Below, piece after piece: positions 18,385 to 27,032 of a stretch of DNA of 64,000 nt. Origin of the DNA: Prochlorococcus marinus subsp. marinus str. CCMP1375 (GTDB lineage Bacteria > Cyanobacteriota > Cyanobacteriia > PCC-6307 > Cyanobiaceae). The first letter of the stretch is position 1. Each line of letters starts with the position of its first letter. The notes under the pieces are model-generated. The model made no database searches. It was not told where the DNA came from and saw only the letters and a list, made by a program, of their open reading frames with translations. A program made the position numbers and the translations under genes. The DNA lies in contig NC_005042.1 in assembly GCF_000007925.1 (NCBI RefSeq), positions 1,674,001-1,738,000 on the forward strand. The letters run 5' to 3'.

Positions 18385-19800
18385 ATGGTTAATGTTCCTT
18401 TCCCTAAAAACGAAAAACCAAGCAACTATCAAGGGATAAATAGTAAGCATTATGAAAATTCTCAATCTAGAGGATTTGAAGGGCAACAAGATCTAGTTCC
18501 ACCGCAAAATCTTGAAGCCGAGGAGGCAGTTATTGGAGGCATTCTATTAGATCCCGATGCCATTAATCGCATTGCAGATTTAGTTCAAGCAGAAGCTTTT
18601 TACCTCAGTGCACACCGAAAAATCTTTAGAACTGCTTTGATGCTGAATAGTCAAGGTAAGCCAACTGATTTGACATCAATGAGTGCTTGGTTAGCAGATA
18701 CAGGAGAACTAGAAAGCATTGGAGGTAATAATCGATTGGTTGAATTAGTAGAAAAAATATCTTCCACAGCTTCTATAGAACAAGTTGCAAAATTGATTAC
18801 CGACAAGTTCCTTCGACGCCAACTGATACGGTCTGGTAACGAAGTTATAAAACTTAGTTTTGATCAAAGTATGCCCATGGAGGAATTACTTGATAAAGCA
18901 GAACAAAAAATATTTTCCATTAGCCAAGAAAAACCTTCTAAAGGACTGATTCCAACTGCAGAGATTCTCACAAGCACATTTAATGAAATCGAGAGTCGTT
19001 CACTTGGAACAGCTATGGCTGGTATTCCGGTAAATTTCTACGATCTTGACGCAATGACTCAAGGTCTACAACGAAGTGACTTAATTATTGTTGCAGGAAG
19101 GCCAGCAATGGGGAAAACATCCATTGTTCTCAATTTGGCAAAAAACGTTGCCCAGATTCATGATTTACCTATTTGTGTGTTCAGCTTGGAAATGAGTAAA
19201 GAGCAACTCACTTATCGCCTGCTATCTATGGAGGTTGGCATTGAAAGTGGAAGACTTAGAACTGGGAGATTAAATCAGGAAGAATGGCCCCTTCTAGGAC
19301 AAGGAATTAATACACTTGGTCAACTGCCAATTTTCATAGATGACAAGCCTAATTTAGGAGTGTTAGAAATGCGCTCTCTTTGCAGACGTTTAATTGCTGA
19401 ACAAGGCAAAGACCTTGGGCTGATTGTTATCGACTACCTGCAACTAATGGAAGGATCAACACCTGATAACAGAGTTCAAGAACTCTCAAGGATCACAAGA
19501 GGTTTGAAAGCAATGGCACGTGAACTAAAAGTACCAGTAATAGCCCTTTCCCAATTAAGTAGAGGTGTTGAATCAAGAACCAACAAAAGACCAATGCTTA
19601 GTGATCTTCGTGAATCAGGATCTATCGAACAAGATGCAGATCTCGTTCTAATGATCTATAGAGATGAGTATTACAATCCTGAAACTCCTGATAGAGGAAT
19701 TACCGAAGTGATCGTTACAAAACATCGAAATGGTCCTATAGGAACAGTTAAGTTACTTTTCGAGCCTCAATTTACAAGATTCAGAAATCTTGCAAACTAA
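18385..19800 (+). CDS. dnaB: Replicative DNA helicase DnaB
   Basis: DnaB is the hexameric 5'-3' helicase of the replication fork. The 471 residues comprise the N-terminal DnaG-interacting domain (residues about 37-140, opening PPQNLEAEEAVIGGILLD) and the RecA-like C-terminal domain with Walker A GRPAMGKTS, Walker B LIVIDYLQLM and the SDLRESGSIEQDADLV block. No intein interrupts it, whereas dnaB of several cyanobacteria carries one. The ATG at 18385 is used; the ATG five bases upstream is out of frame. It follows rplI and precedes mnmG by nine to 39 bases. Confidence 0.97.
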   Translation: MVNVPFPKNEKPSNYQGINSKHYENSQSRGFEGQQDLVPPQNLEAEEAVIGGILLDPDAINRIADLVQAEAFYLSAHRKIFRTALMLNSQGKPTDLTSMSAWLADTGELESIGGNNRLVELVEKISSTASIEQVAKLITDKFLRRQLIRSGNEVIKLSFDQSMPMEELLDKAEQKIFSISQEKPSKGLIPTAEILTSTFNEIESRSLGTAMAGIPVNFYDLDAMTQGLQRSDLIIVAGRPAMGKTSIVLNLAKNVAQIHDLPICVFSLEMSKEQLTYRLLSMEVGIESGRLRTGRLNQEEWPLLGQGINTLGQLPIFIDDKPNLGVLEMRSLCRRLIAEQGKDLGLIVIDYLQLMEGSTPDNRVQELSRITRGLKAMARELKVPVIALSQLSRGVESRTNKRPMLSDLRESGSIEQDADLVLMIYRDEYYNPETPDRGITEVIVTKHRNGPIGTVKLLFEPQFTRFRNLAN

Positions 19801-19839
19801 GCAATAAATGTGCCAGACGTCAGTACTGAAAATTGTGAG

Positions 19840-21843
19840 ATGAGTAATTACAGCAATGCCAAAGAAAAGTTTGATGTAATTGTTGTTGGTGGTGGTCATG
19901 CAGGTTGCGAAGCTGCAATAGCTACTGCAAAATTAGGCCTTTCCACAGCCTTATTTACTCTGAATCTTGATCGGATTGCATGGCAACCATGTAATCCTGC
20001 AGTTGGAGGTCCCGCCAAAAGTCAATTAGTCCATGAAGTAGATGCTCTTGGGGGAGTTATTGGTCGTTTAGCAGATTCAACAGCTCTACAAAAAAGGATC
20101 CTAAATGCCAGCAGAGGACCAGCCGTTTGGGCTCTTAGGGCTCAAACAGATAAAAGGCAATACTCTATTGAAATGCTTCAAATGCTTCAAGAAACACCAA
20201 ATTTAAGTCTTCGAGAAGCAATGGTAACCGATTTGGAAATAAAGAGTTCTCCCAATAGAAAAAAAATAAAAGAGCAATCAGAAGAAAAAACAATAGGTCA
20301 GGTCCAAGGCATAAAAACTTATTTTGGCAGTATCTATCTAGCCAAAGCAGTAATTCTTACTACTGGTACTTTCCTTAAAGGGAAAATATGGATTGGGAAT
20401 CAATCAATGGATGCTGGTCGCGCAGGAGAACAAGCTGCAACAGGTCTCACCGAAGCACTTCAAAAGCTTGGTTTTGAAACAAGTCGCCTAAAAACTGGAA
20501 CTCCTCCAAGAGTTGATAGAAGAACAATTGATCTTGGCAGTTTAGAAGAACAAAAAAGTGATGCTGCAGATCGATTTTTTTCTTTCGATCCTGAGCGATG
20601 GAAAAGTGGGCAACAAATGAGTTGTTATATGACGCGCACTACTCAAAAAACACACCAACTTATCAAAAATAATCTTCATCTCACACCTATATATGGAGGA
20701 TTTATAAATAGCAAAGGTCCACGATATTGCCCTTCAATTGAAGATAAAATTGTTCGTTTTTCCGATAAAGAATCACACCAGATTTTTCTAGAGCCCGAAG
20801 GTAGAAATACGCCCGAAATATATATACAGGGGCTATCGACTGGATTACCTGAAGGAATGCAATTGCAACTACTTCGGACTCTACCTGGTCTAAAAAATTG
20901 TGTAATGCTTCGTCCAGCCTATGCAGTTGAGTATGACTATCTTCCAGCAACTCAACTACTAGCCTCACTAGAAACAAAGAAAATAGAAGGTCTATTTAGT
21001 GCAGGACAACTTAATGGCACAACTGGCTATGAAGAAGCCGCGGCTCAAGGTCTAGTTGCTGGATTAAATGCTGCCAGGTACGTTAATAATCAAGATGCAA
21101 TTATATTTCCTAGAGAAGAAAGTTATATCGGTACTATGATTGATGATCTTATAAAAAAAGATCTAAGAGAGCCATATAGAGTTTTAACTAGTAGAAGTGA
21201 GTATCGACTAATACTTCGAGGAGATAATGCAGACAGACGACTTACTCCACTAGGATACAAAGTAGGCCTGGTTAATGATTATCAATGGAATATTTTTCAA
21301 ATTAAGCAAAGTAATATGGAAAAAGAAAAGAAAAGGTTAGAGCAACAAAGAATAAAAGATAGTGATCCTATTGCTTTAAAAATAGAGAAAGAAAGTGGCG
21401 CATCAATTAAAGGATCTATAACCCTAGCGAATCTCTTACGCAGACCAGGAATGCATATGAATAATCTAATTCGGCATAAATTAGCTAACAACTCTCTCCC
21501 ATTAGATGTTAGAGAAGGAGTAGAAATAGATATTAAATATAGTGGGTACTTAAAACGCCAAAATTTGCAAATAGAGCAAATAAAAAAACAAAATAAGAGA
21601 GCACTGCCTTCGGAGGTTAATTACACAAATATAAAAACACTATCTCAAGAAGCTCGTGAAAAATTAAATGCAACCCAACCAAAAACATTTGGGGAAGCTA
21701 GTCAATTGCCCGGTGTAAGTAAAGCAGATCTCAGTGCATTGCTTATCTGGCTTAAAATTCAAAACCGCAAAAGTCATGCAGCAAAAATTAGAAATAATGA
21801 AGCCAAAATAAAACTTCATTCAAACTTAGGAGTTGATTTCTGA
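19840..21843 (+). CDS. mnmG: tRNA uridine-5-carboxymethylaminomethyl modification enzyme MnmG (GidA)
   Basis: MnmG, with MnmE, installs the cmnm5 group on wobble U34 of several tRNAs, using FAD and methylenetetrahydrofolate. The FAD-binding [10 protein letters not shown] motif lies at the N-terminus, followed by [38 protein letters not shown], and the C-terminal LLRRPG helical domain. A short lineage-specific insertion, rich in Lys/Glu, occurs near residues 135-160. The ATG at 19840 gives a family-like N-terminus ([19 protein letters not shown]); the frame remains open up to a GTG at 19810, which would add ten residues. Its TGA stop overlaps the proposed CTG start of the next gene. Confidence 0.95.
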
Positions 21844-22430
21844 AAAACAAATTACTGCAATCGCCGGAGCCAATCTGGGAAGCACTCACAACGTCAGTCA
21901 TATCAGGCAAAGTTCCTATAAAGTTGCCTGGGGCATGGCAATTGATGCTTTTAGGAGATGGAAGCCCTACGCGACATCTCAGTCTATTAACTGGCTATGA
22001 AGTAAAAATTGAGCTTATTGCAATGGAGTCAGATCTTAGTCCCGTTAAAAACGCACCTAAAGAAGTCAACGAACTTAAACATCCCTTATTGAGAAGGCAA
22101 GTTTGGCTGCAATGTGGTTCTCAAACACTTGCATGGGCAGAAAGCTGGTGGAATAAGAATGAAGCAGAACATCACTTAAAAAATAAAAATCAACCAATTT
22201 GGCAAAGCTTGACACAGGGACGTTCTGAATTATTTCGTGAAGTAGATGGACTAGCTTTAGTCAAAGCTGAATGGTTAGAGAATAAATTCAAAATCAAAGG
22301 ACCTTTTTGGAGCAGGCATTATCGATTTTTTAGGCATGAACGAGAACTAACAGTCATAAGAGAAGTATTCAGCCCAGAATTGGAAGAATGGCTTGGAAGC
22401 TCAGGTCGGGAACAAATCGAGTATCTTTGA
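21840..22430 (+). CDS. Chorismate lyase (DUF98/sll1797 type), probable CTG start
   Basis: The protein resembles the cyanobacterial chorismate lyase that makes 4-hydroxybenzoate, the head-group precursor of plastoquinone. Key blocks are [34 protein letters not shown] and [12 protein letters not shown]. The first TTG in frame (21924) would begin inside the conserved block. The open frame continues upstream, reading [20 protein letters not shown] before the block, but it contains no ATG, GTG or TTG. The only plausible start is CTG at 21840: AGGAG (21828-21832) lies seven bases ahead, ideal spacing, and CTGA overlaps the mnmG stop exactly like an ATGA junction. With this start the protein has 196 residues. 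Function is inferred from family resemblance; the CTG start is inferred from sequence. Confidence 0.8.
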
Positions 22431-22435
22431 TTAAC

Positions 22436-22951
22436 TTAATTTCTTCTCCGACTAGATCGAGGTAAAGGACGCCCCCCTTGAATTTTCTGCTGCTTAGTGG
22501 AATTCTCCAAACCTTTAGTTTTACGTCCATCTTGCTCTTGCAAAGAATCCCGTTCCCATCTTTCAACTCGAAAAGAAGAATCATCAGGCCATTGATCTAC
22601 AACATCAGGCGAAACATTTTCTTGATCTGCAGCTGATAGCGCCTTAGGAACTCTTAAAGATATTGCCTGTAAAGGTCTCTTCGTTATTGGAATGGTCTGT
22701 CGCACATCTGTGTCGAATTCTATAGGAGTAGACCAATCATCTTCTTCTTCAAAAAACCAATCAATTTTTTCTTCTACCCATCTGCCCATATTATTAAATC
22801 CAGAACGATTATCCTTTCTTCGTTGTCCAGGTCTATTACCAGCAACACCATCAACCAATTGCCTCCCACTTTCGACCCATTTATCCATACGCCGTTCTAT
22901 AGCATCTCTCGAACGCTGGCGACGTTGATTTGAATAACGGCTTCTATTCAT
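22436..22951 (-). CDS. Unknown Arg-rich protein, 171 residues
   Basis: I do not recognise a family. The N-terminus (RSRYSNQRRQRSRDAIERRMDKWVE) and C-terminus (GGRPLPRSSRRRN) are strongly basic, while the centre carries an acidic aromatic patch (VEEKIDWFFEEEDDW) and a PITKRPLQAISLRVPK block. No signal or membrane helix is present. Charge segregation of this kind suggests nucleic-acid or ribosome contact, but that is only inference. It converges with the chorismate lyase gene (five bases between stops) and lies 104 bases downstream of the SprT-like gene on the same strand. Confidence 0.7.
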   Translation of the reverse strand: MNRSRYSNQRRQRSRDAIERRMDKWVESGRQLVDGVAGNRPGQRRKDNRSGFNNMGRWVEEKIDWFFEEEDDWSTPIEFDTDVRQTIPITKRPLQAISLRVPKALSAADQENVSPDVVDQWPDDSSFRVERWERDSLQEQDGRKTKGLENSTKQQKIQGGRPLPRSSRRRN

Positions 22952-23055
22952 AGAAAATTTTTCTTGAAATTAGTACAATTACAAATTCAAAATGATAAAG
23001 ATTTGAAGCAATGAACAAACGAACTAAATCATGATTCGTAATAACAAGTGAATCA

Positions 23056-23604
23056 TCATTTCTGTATATTAAGAGGCTCATAAATTAGAACACAACTTGC
23101 ATGCCACTTTCCACCGTGAAAAGTTTCGCAGCAATGCCTACACGCTACTCCTTTGACAAGACGTTTATAAGGAGAACGTAAGCCACAAGAAGGACAGACT
23201 CCCCACCACTTGGGCAATTTTACAGGAACTGGGAATTGATGGCGAACATTTATTTGAAAATTTTTCTGTAAAGAATTAATGAGTTTCATTCGAGCATGAA
23301 AATTAGGCCCATGGCCCTCTGAAACTTTTAGGACAAGATCAATCCAAGCATGAATCATCTCGTGACACAAAGTGCTTTCCAAGGCACTTTGTGGGAGATT
23401 TTCTAACACTGGACTAGATAAAACAATCTCGCAAACCCTTTTACCTCCAGCCATTATCCCATTACGATAAAATCCAGCTGTATTACGTAATCTGCCATCA
23501 CTCCATCTTATCGAAACGATTGGCTTATCGTCTTTGACTAGTAAGCCATCAAAATAGTCACGATTAAAACGATGAAATATGGGCAATAGGGGAATTAGTG
23601 GCAT
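23056..23604 (-). CDS. SprT-like zinc metalloprotease family protein
   Basis: The HEMIH motif at residues 81-85, with H98 or H103 (EGHGPNFH) as a third ligand, is the HExxH signature of the SprT/Spartan family. A C-terminal zinc ribbon is visible as CPSC ... CRHC (residues about 133-155). The N-terminus FHRFNRDYFDG and IRWSDGRLRNTAGFY are typical of SprT proteins. Bacterial SprT function is poorly known; eukaryotic relatives digest DNA-protein crosslinks. Length (182) is normal. The gene is divergent from 23731-24153, with about 126 bases between. Confidence 0.88.
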   Translation of the reverse strand: MPLIPLLPIFHRFNRDYFDGLLVKDDKPIVSIRWSDGRLRNTAGFYRNGIMAGGKRVCEIVLSSPVLENLPQSALESTLCHEMIHAWIDLVLKVSEGHGPNFHARMKLINSLQKNFQINVRHQFPVPVKLPKWWGVCPSCGLRSPYKRLVKGVACRHCCETFHGGKWHASCVLIYEPLNIQK

Positions 23605-23687
23605 GAATTCTTTAAGAGAACAGCGCTACTAAAGAGAAGGCATGACATTCTGTCTAAAACATAGTGACTGTGAAATAGTCTTATCCC

Positions 23688-23710
23688 TAAAGTTAGTAAA
23701 ACTAACTTTA
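23688..23710 (+). promoter_or_regulatory. Perfect 9-bp hairpin in leader of the next gene
   Basis: TAAAGTTAG (23688-23696) and CTAACTTTA (23702-23710) form a 9-bp stem around the loop TAAAA, 20 bases before the ATG at 23731. It could be a leader hairpin, an operator for the divergent pair, or the terminator of something transcribed through the gap, since TCTTTT follows. Confidence 0.35.
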
Positions 23711-23730
23711 TCTTTTACAGCATTTAGAAA

Positions 23731-24153
23731 ATGGATGGGGCACTAGTCAAAGCAATCGGCATCAAAACACTTCTTTATGGAGGGGGTGCCTTACTACTGT
23801 TATGGACTTTTAACGCCATAAAGCTAGTAATAGGAGCTAGAGGAATTAATCCTCTGATCAAGCAGTTCTTCGATCAAATAGCGTCAGGTCGAATAGATGG
23901 TGCGTACAGGCTTACAACCAAAACCTATAAGCAACATGTCAATCGTCAAGATTTCCTCAAATTCTTAAAAGAACTGCAATTGAACAAATACAAAAACTTG
24001 AAGTCAGGCCGACCTCGTATCGAAAACAATCAAATTCTGCTGACTTTAAATCTCAAATCAGAGGACAAATCAACTCAATTACCTTTGGAATTTACTTTCA
24101 CCAAAGTCGACAAAGATTGGAGAATCAATCGAATTGCTAGGGCAAACAGTTAG
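23731..24153 (+). CDS. Unknown membrane-anchored protein with NTF2/DUF4864-like domain
   Basis: The 140-residue protein has one N-terminal hydrophobic helix (residues about 12-33, LLYGGGALLLLWTFNAIKLVIG) and a soluble part with FFDQIASGRIDGAYRLTTKTYKQHVNRQDFLKFL and a C-terminal beta-rich portion ending DWRINRIARANS. That pattern (helix with a Gly/Ala turn, then strands) resembles the DUF4864/NTF2-like fold found in many small cyanobacterial proteins. No function can be assigned. ligA follows after 24 bases and may be co-transcribed. Confidence 0.72.
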   Translation: MDGALVKAIGIKTLLYGGGALLLLWTFNAIKLVIGARGINPLIKQFFDQIASGRIDGAYRLTTKTYKQHVNRQDFLKFLKELQLNKYKNLKSGRPRIENNQILLTLNLKSEDKSTQLPLEFTFTKVDKDWRINRIARANS

Positions 24154-24177
24154 CAAAAGCTCCTACTTCAAATCTCA

Positions 24178-26235
24178 GTGGCAGAAACGAATCATTCCAA
24201 GCGGATTTCCGAGCTTCGTTCTCTTCTGAACAAAGCTAATCACGCCTATTACATACTTGATTCACCTTTGATAGAAGATGCAGTTTTTGATCGTCTTTAT
24301 AGAGAACTCATTGAACTTGAAAAACAATATCCGTCTTTAGTGACACCCGATAGTCCATCGCAACGATTAGGAAACAAGCCAGCAACAAAATTTGAAAGCA
24401 TTAAACACCGAATTCCCTTACAAAGCCTAGATAATGCTTTTAATTTTGATGAACTCAATTATTGGCATTCAAGAATGCAAAAGCATCTTAAAAGTCATTC
24501 CGCCATGGTGTGTGAATTAAAAATAGACGGCAATGCTTTAGCTCTTAGTTATGTGAATGGGGTGCTAACAAGAGGAGCTACTAGAGGCGATGGTGCTGAA
24601 GGAGAAGAAATTACAGCAAATGTCAAAACTATCGTTTCAATACCATTATCCCTACATCTGCAAAATCCACCTGCTTGGGTTGAAATTAGAGGAGAAGCAT
24701 TTATTCCAAATAAAGTTTTTATTTCTCTCAACAAAGAACGTCTAAAAGAAGAAAAACAACTTTTTGCAAACCCTAGGAATGCCTGCTCTGGAACACTTAG
24801 ACAATTAGATTCTCGAATAGTTGCATCAAGACATCTAGATTTTTTTGCCTACACAATTCATTTGCCAGACGATTGGATACCAGGTGAAACAGACCCCAAA
24901 AAACCAAAAGGGCAATGGGAAGCATTGCTATGGCTAAAAGCAGCAGGTTTTAGAGTCAATCCAAATGCCAAATTAATTTCTCAACCAGATCAAGTTGAAA
25001 AGTTCTGCATTGATTGGGAAAAACGTCGACACCAGCTTCCTTATACAACTGATGGGATAGTCATCAAAATAGATGACTTCAAACTACAAAAAACTTTAGG
25101 AATAACCCAAAAAGCACCTAGGTGGGCCATAGCCCTGAAATATCCCGCAGAGGAAGCACCCACACAATTAAATAAATTAATATTTCAAACAGGTAGAACG
25201 GGAACTGTTACACCCGTTGCTGAATTTAACCCAATTCCTCTGGGAGGGACATTAGTAAGCAAAGCAACTTTGCACAATGCAAATAGATTATCTGAACTTG
25301 ACATTCATGAAGGAGACACAATTGTTATACGTAAAGCTGGCGAAATTATTCCTGAAGTTATTCGAGTTATTAAAGAATTAAGGCCTAACAATGCAAAAAA
25401 ATTAGTTCTACCTGAAAAATGTCCAGAATGTAACTCAAAACTCTTAAAAGAAACTGGTGAGGCAGCAACTAAATGTCTAAATAATGATTGTCCTGCAATT
25501 CTTCGAGGAGTGCTCCGTCATTGGGTCAGCAAGGGTGCTATGAACATAGATGGTTTTGGAACAAAGCTTGTAGAACAATTAGTTAAGAGAAAGATCATTA
25601 AATCGATTGCAGGAATATATGAACTTAAAGAAAAAAATTTAGAAAATCTTGAAAGAATGGGTACAAAATCAGCAGAAAAGCTTTTAATTGAAATTAATAA
25701 CTCAAAAAAACAACCATGGCACAAACAACTTTATGGCTTGGGAATTTTACATATAGGCGAAGCTAATGCAAAAGCAATTGCTGAAGTGTTTCCAAGCATA
25801 TCTCTACTCGCTGATGCAGCGATTGCATCTCCTGAATCCATTTCAAATATTTATGGAATTGGAAGTGAAATCACAGAATCTCTTCATAAGTGGTTTAATT
25901 GTTCGATAAATCAAAACTTAATAAAGGAATTAAAAGACTTAGGTATTGCACTAGAAAGAGTTAACGAGGAAGGGGCAATAGATAATATATTGATGCAAGA
26001 AAAGCTTCAATTCTCTGGCAAAACTTTTGTTATTACAGGTACGATGCCATCCTTAAGCAGAGCAAATTTAGAAGAGCTAATTGAACGTGAAGGTGGCAAA
26101 GTAAATTCATCAGTTAGCTCAAAAACCAATTATCTAGTCGCAGGAGAAAAACCTGGAAATAAGTTAAAAAAAGCTAAAGAACTTGGGATAAAGGTCATTA
26201 ATGAGCAAGAATTAATGACACTTATTAGCAATTAA
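24178..26235 (+). CDS. ligA: NAD-dependent DNA ligase LigA
   Basis: LigA seals nicks at Okazaki junctions and in repair, using NAD+. The 685-residue protein has domain Ia ([15 protein letters not shown]), the adenylated lysine in the KIDG motif (K115), an OB-fold, the Cys4 zinc finger (CPEC ... CLNNDC), helix-hairpin-helix repeats ([28 protein letters not shown]) and a C-terminal BRCT domain ([30 protein letters not shown]). The start is GTG; it gives the usual short N-terminal tail. Confidence 0.98.
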   Translation: MAETNHSKRISELRSLLNKANHAYYILDSPLIEDAVFDRLYRELIELEKQYPSLVTPDSPSQRLGNKPATKFESIKHRIPLQSLDNAFNFDELNYWHSRMQKHLKSHSAMVCELKIDGNALALSYVNGVLTRGATRGDGAEGEEITANVKTIVSIPLSLHLQNPPAWVEIRGEAFIPNKVFISLNKERLKEEKQLFANPRNACSGTLRQLDSRIVASRHLDFFAYTIHLPDDWIPGETDPKKPKGQWEALLWLKAAGFRVNPNAKLISQPDQVEKFCIDWEKRRHQLPYTTDGIVIKIDDFKLQKTLGITQKAPRWAIALKYPAEEAPTQLNKLIFQTGRTGTVTPVAEFNPIPLGGTLVSKATLHNANRLSELDIHEGDTIVIRKAGEIIPEVIRVIKELRPNNAKKLVLPEKCPECNSKLLKETGEAATKCLNNDCPAILRGVLRHWVSKGAMNIDGFGTKLVEQLVKRKIIKSIAGIYELKEKNLENLERMGTKSAEKLLIEINNSKKQPWHKQLYGLGILHIGEANAKAIAEVFPSISLLADAAIASPESISNIYGIGSEITESLHKWFNCSINQNLIKELKDLGIALERVNEEGAIDNILMQEKLQFSGKTFVITGTMPSLSRANLEELIEREGGKVNSSVSSKTNYLVAGEKPGNKLKKAKELGIKVINEQELMTLISN

Positions 26236-26303
26236 AGAAATGAAAAGACCTATAATCTTCTCTTTAATTAAGACCACTTGTGGCAGGGAAAAGTATAATC
26301 AGC

Positions 26304-26332
26304 TTGTCCAAAAAAAAGATTTAATTGGACAA
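26304..26332. terminator. Inverted repeat between convergent ligA and TVP38 genes
   Basis: TTGTCCAA (26304-26311) and TTGGACAA (26325-26332) form an 8-bp stem with a 13-base A-rich loop in the 159-base gap between the two convergent genes. The position fits a bidirectional terminator, but the loop is long and there is no clear T-run after either arm. Confidence 0.35.
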
Positions 26333-26394
26333 ATTAGACTTATTTGGTTTATATCAATAGCAACAATTAAAGATTGGAATATAAAATCAATAGA

Positions 26395-27015
26395 TTAATT
26401 TATTTCATTTGAATCTTTTAACGATTTATTTACACCTCTTGCCAAAATAAAAACTACTATAGCAGTAGAAATCAAGCTAAGTATAGTATAGAAAAGGGAA
26501 TTCCATTCACTTTTATTAGAAAGAATCTCATTAAATCGAGATATTTCTCCAGCCAAAGATCCCAACGAGCAATATAAAAATGTACCTGGAGCAATAGCAA
26601 GTAAACCTATTAAAAAATCTCTAAATTTTACATTGCTAATACCATAAGCAAGATTTAAAAGACCAAATGGAAAGGCTGGCGAAAGTCTCATCATAATAAT
26701 TAGTTTTAAACCTTCATTAGTAATAGTATTTTCAATTGATTGTAATTTAGGCCATAAAGATAAGCGGCTTTGAATCCAACTTCTTAAAAATATCCTTACT
26801 GAATAGAAAGTTAAAACTGCCCCCAAAGTAGCACCGATAAAAACAAAAATACTTCCAAGGAATGAACCATAAATCAATCCTGCAAGCATCGAGATCCATG
26901 AACTTGGTAATAAAATGCTTACCCAAAATGCATAAAGTATTATAAAAAAAATAATCCCCAAAGAGGAGTTGAGAAAAGACGCTTGACTTTGAAATAAGTT
27001 TTGTATAACACTCAT
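26395..27015 (-). CDS. TVP38/TMEM64 (DedA-like, VTT domain) membrane protein
   Basis: Five to six hydrophobic segments span the 206 residues. The central FGATLGAVLTFYSVRIFLRSWIQ-like block (residues 60-83) and the MRLSPAFPFGLLNLAYGISNVKFRDFLIG segment with its FPFGLLN motif are the VTT-domain signature of TVP38/TMEM64 proteins, thought to act in lipid scrambling or membrane homeostasis. Substrate is unknown. The gene lies 17 bases downstream of valS and may share its transcript. Confidence 0.88.
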   Translation of the reverse strand: MSVIQNLFQSQASFLNSSLGIIFFIILYAFWVSILLPSSWISMLAGLIYGSFLGSIFVFIGATLGAVLTFYSVRIFLRSWIQSRLSLWPKLQSIENTITNEGLKLIIMMRLSPAFPFGLLNLAYGISNVKFRDFLIGLLAIAPGTFLYCSLGSLAGEISRFNEILSNKSEWNSLFYTILSLISTAIVVFILARGVNKSLKDSNEIN

Positions 27016-27032
27016 AATAGAAGCTTAGGCTT

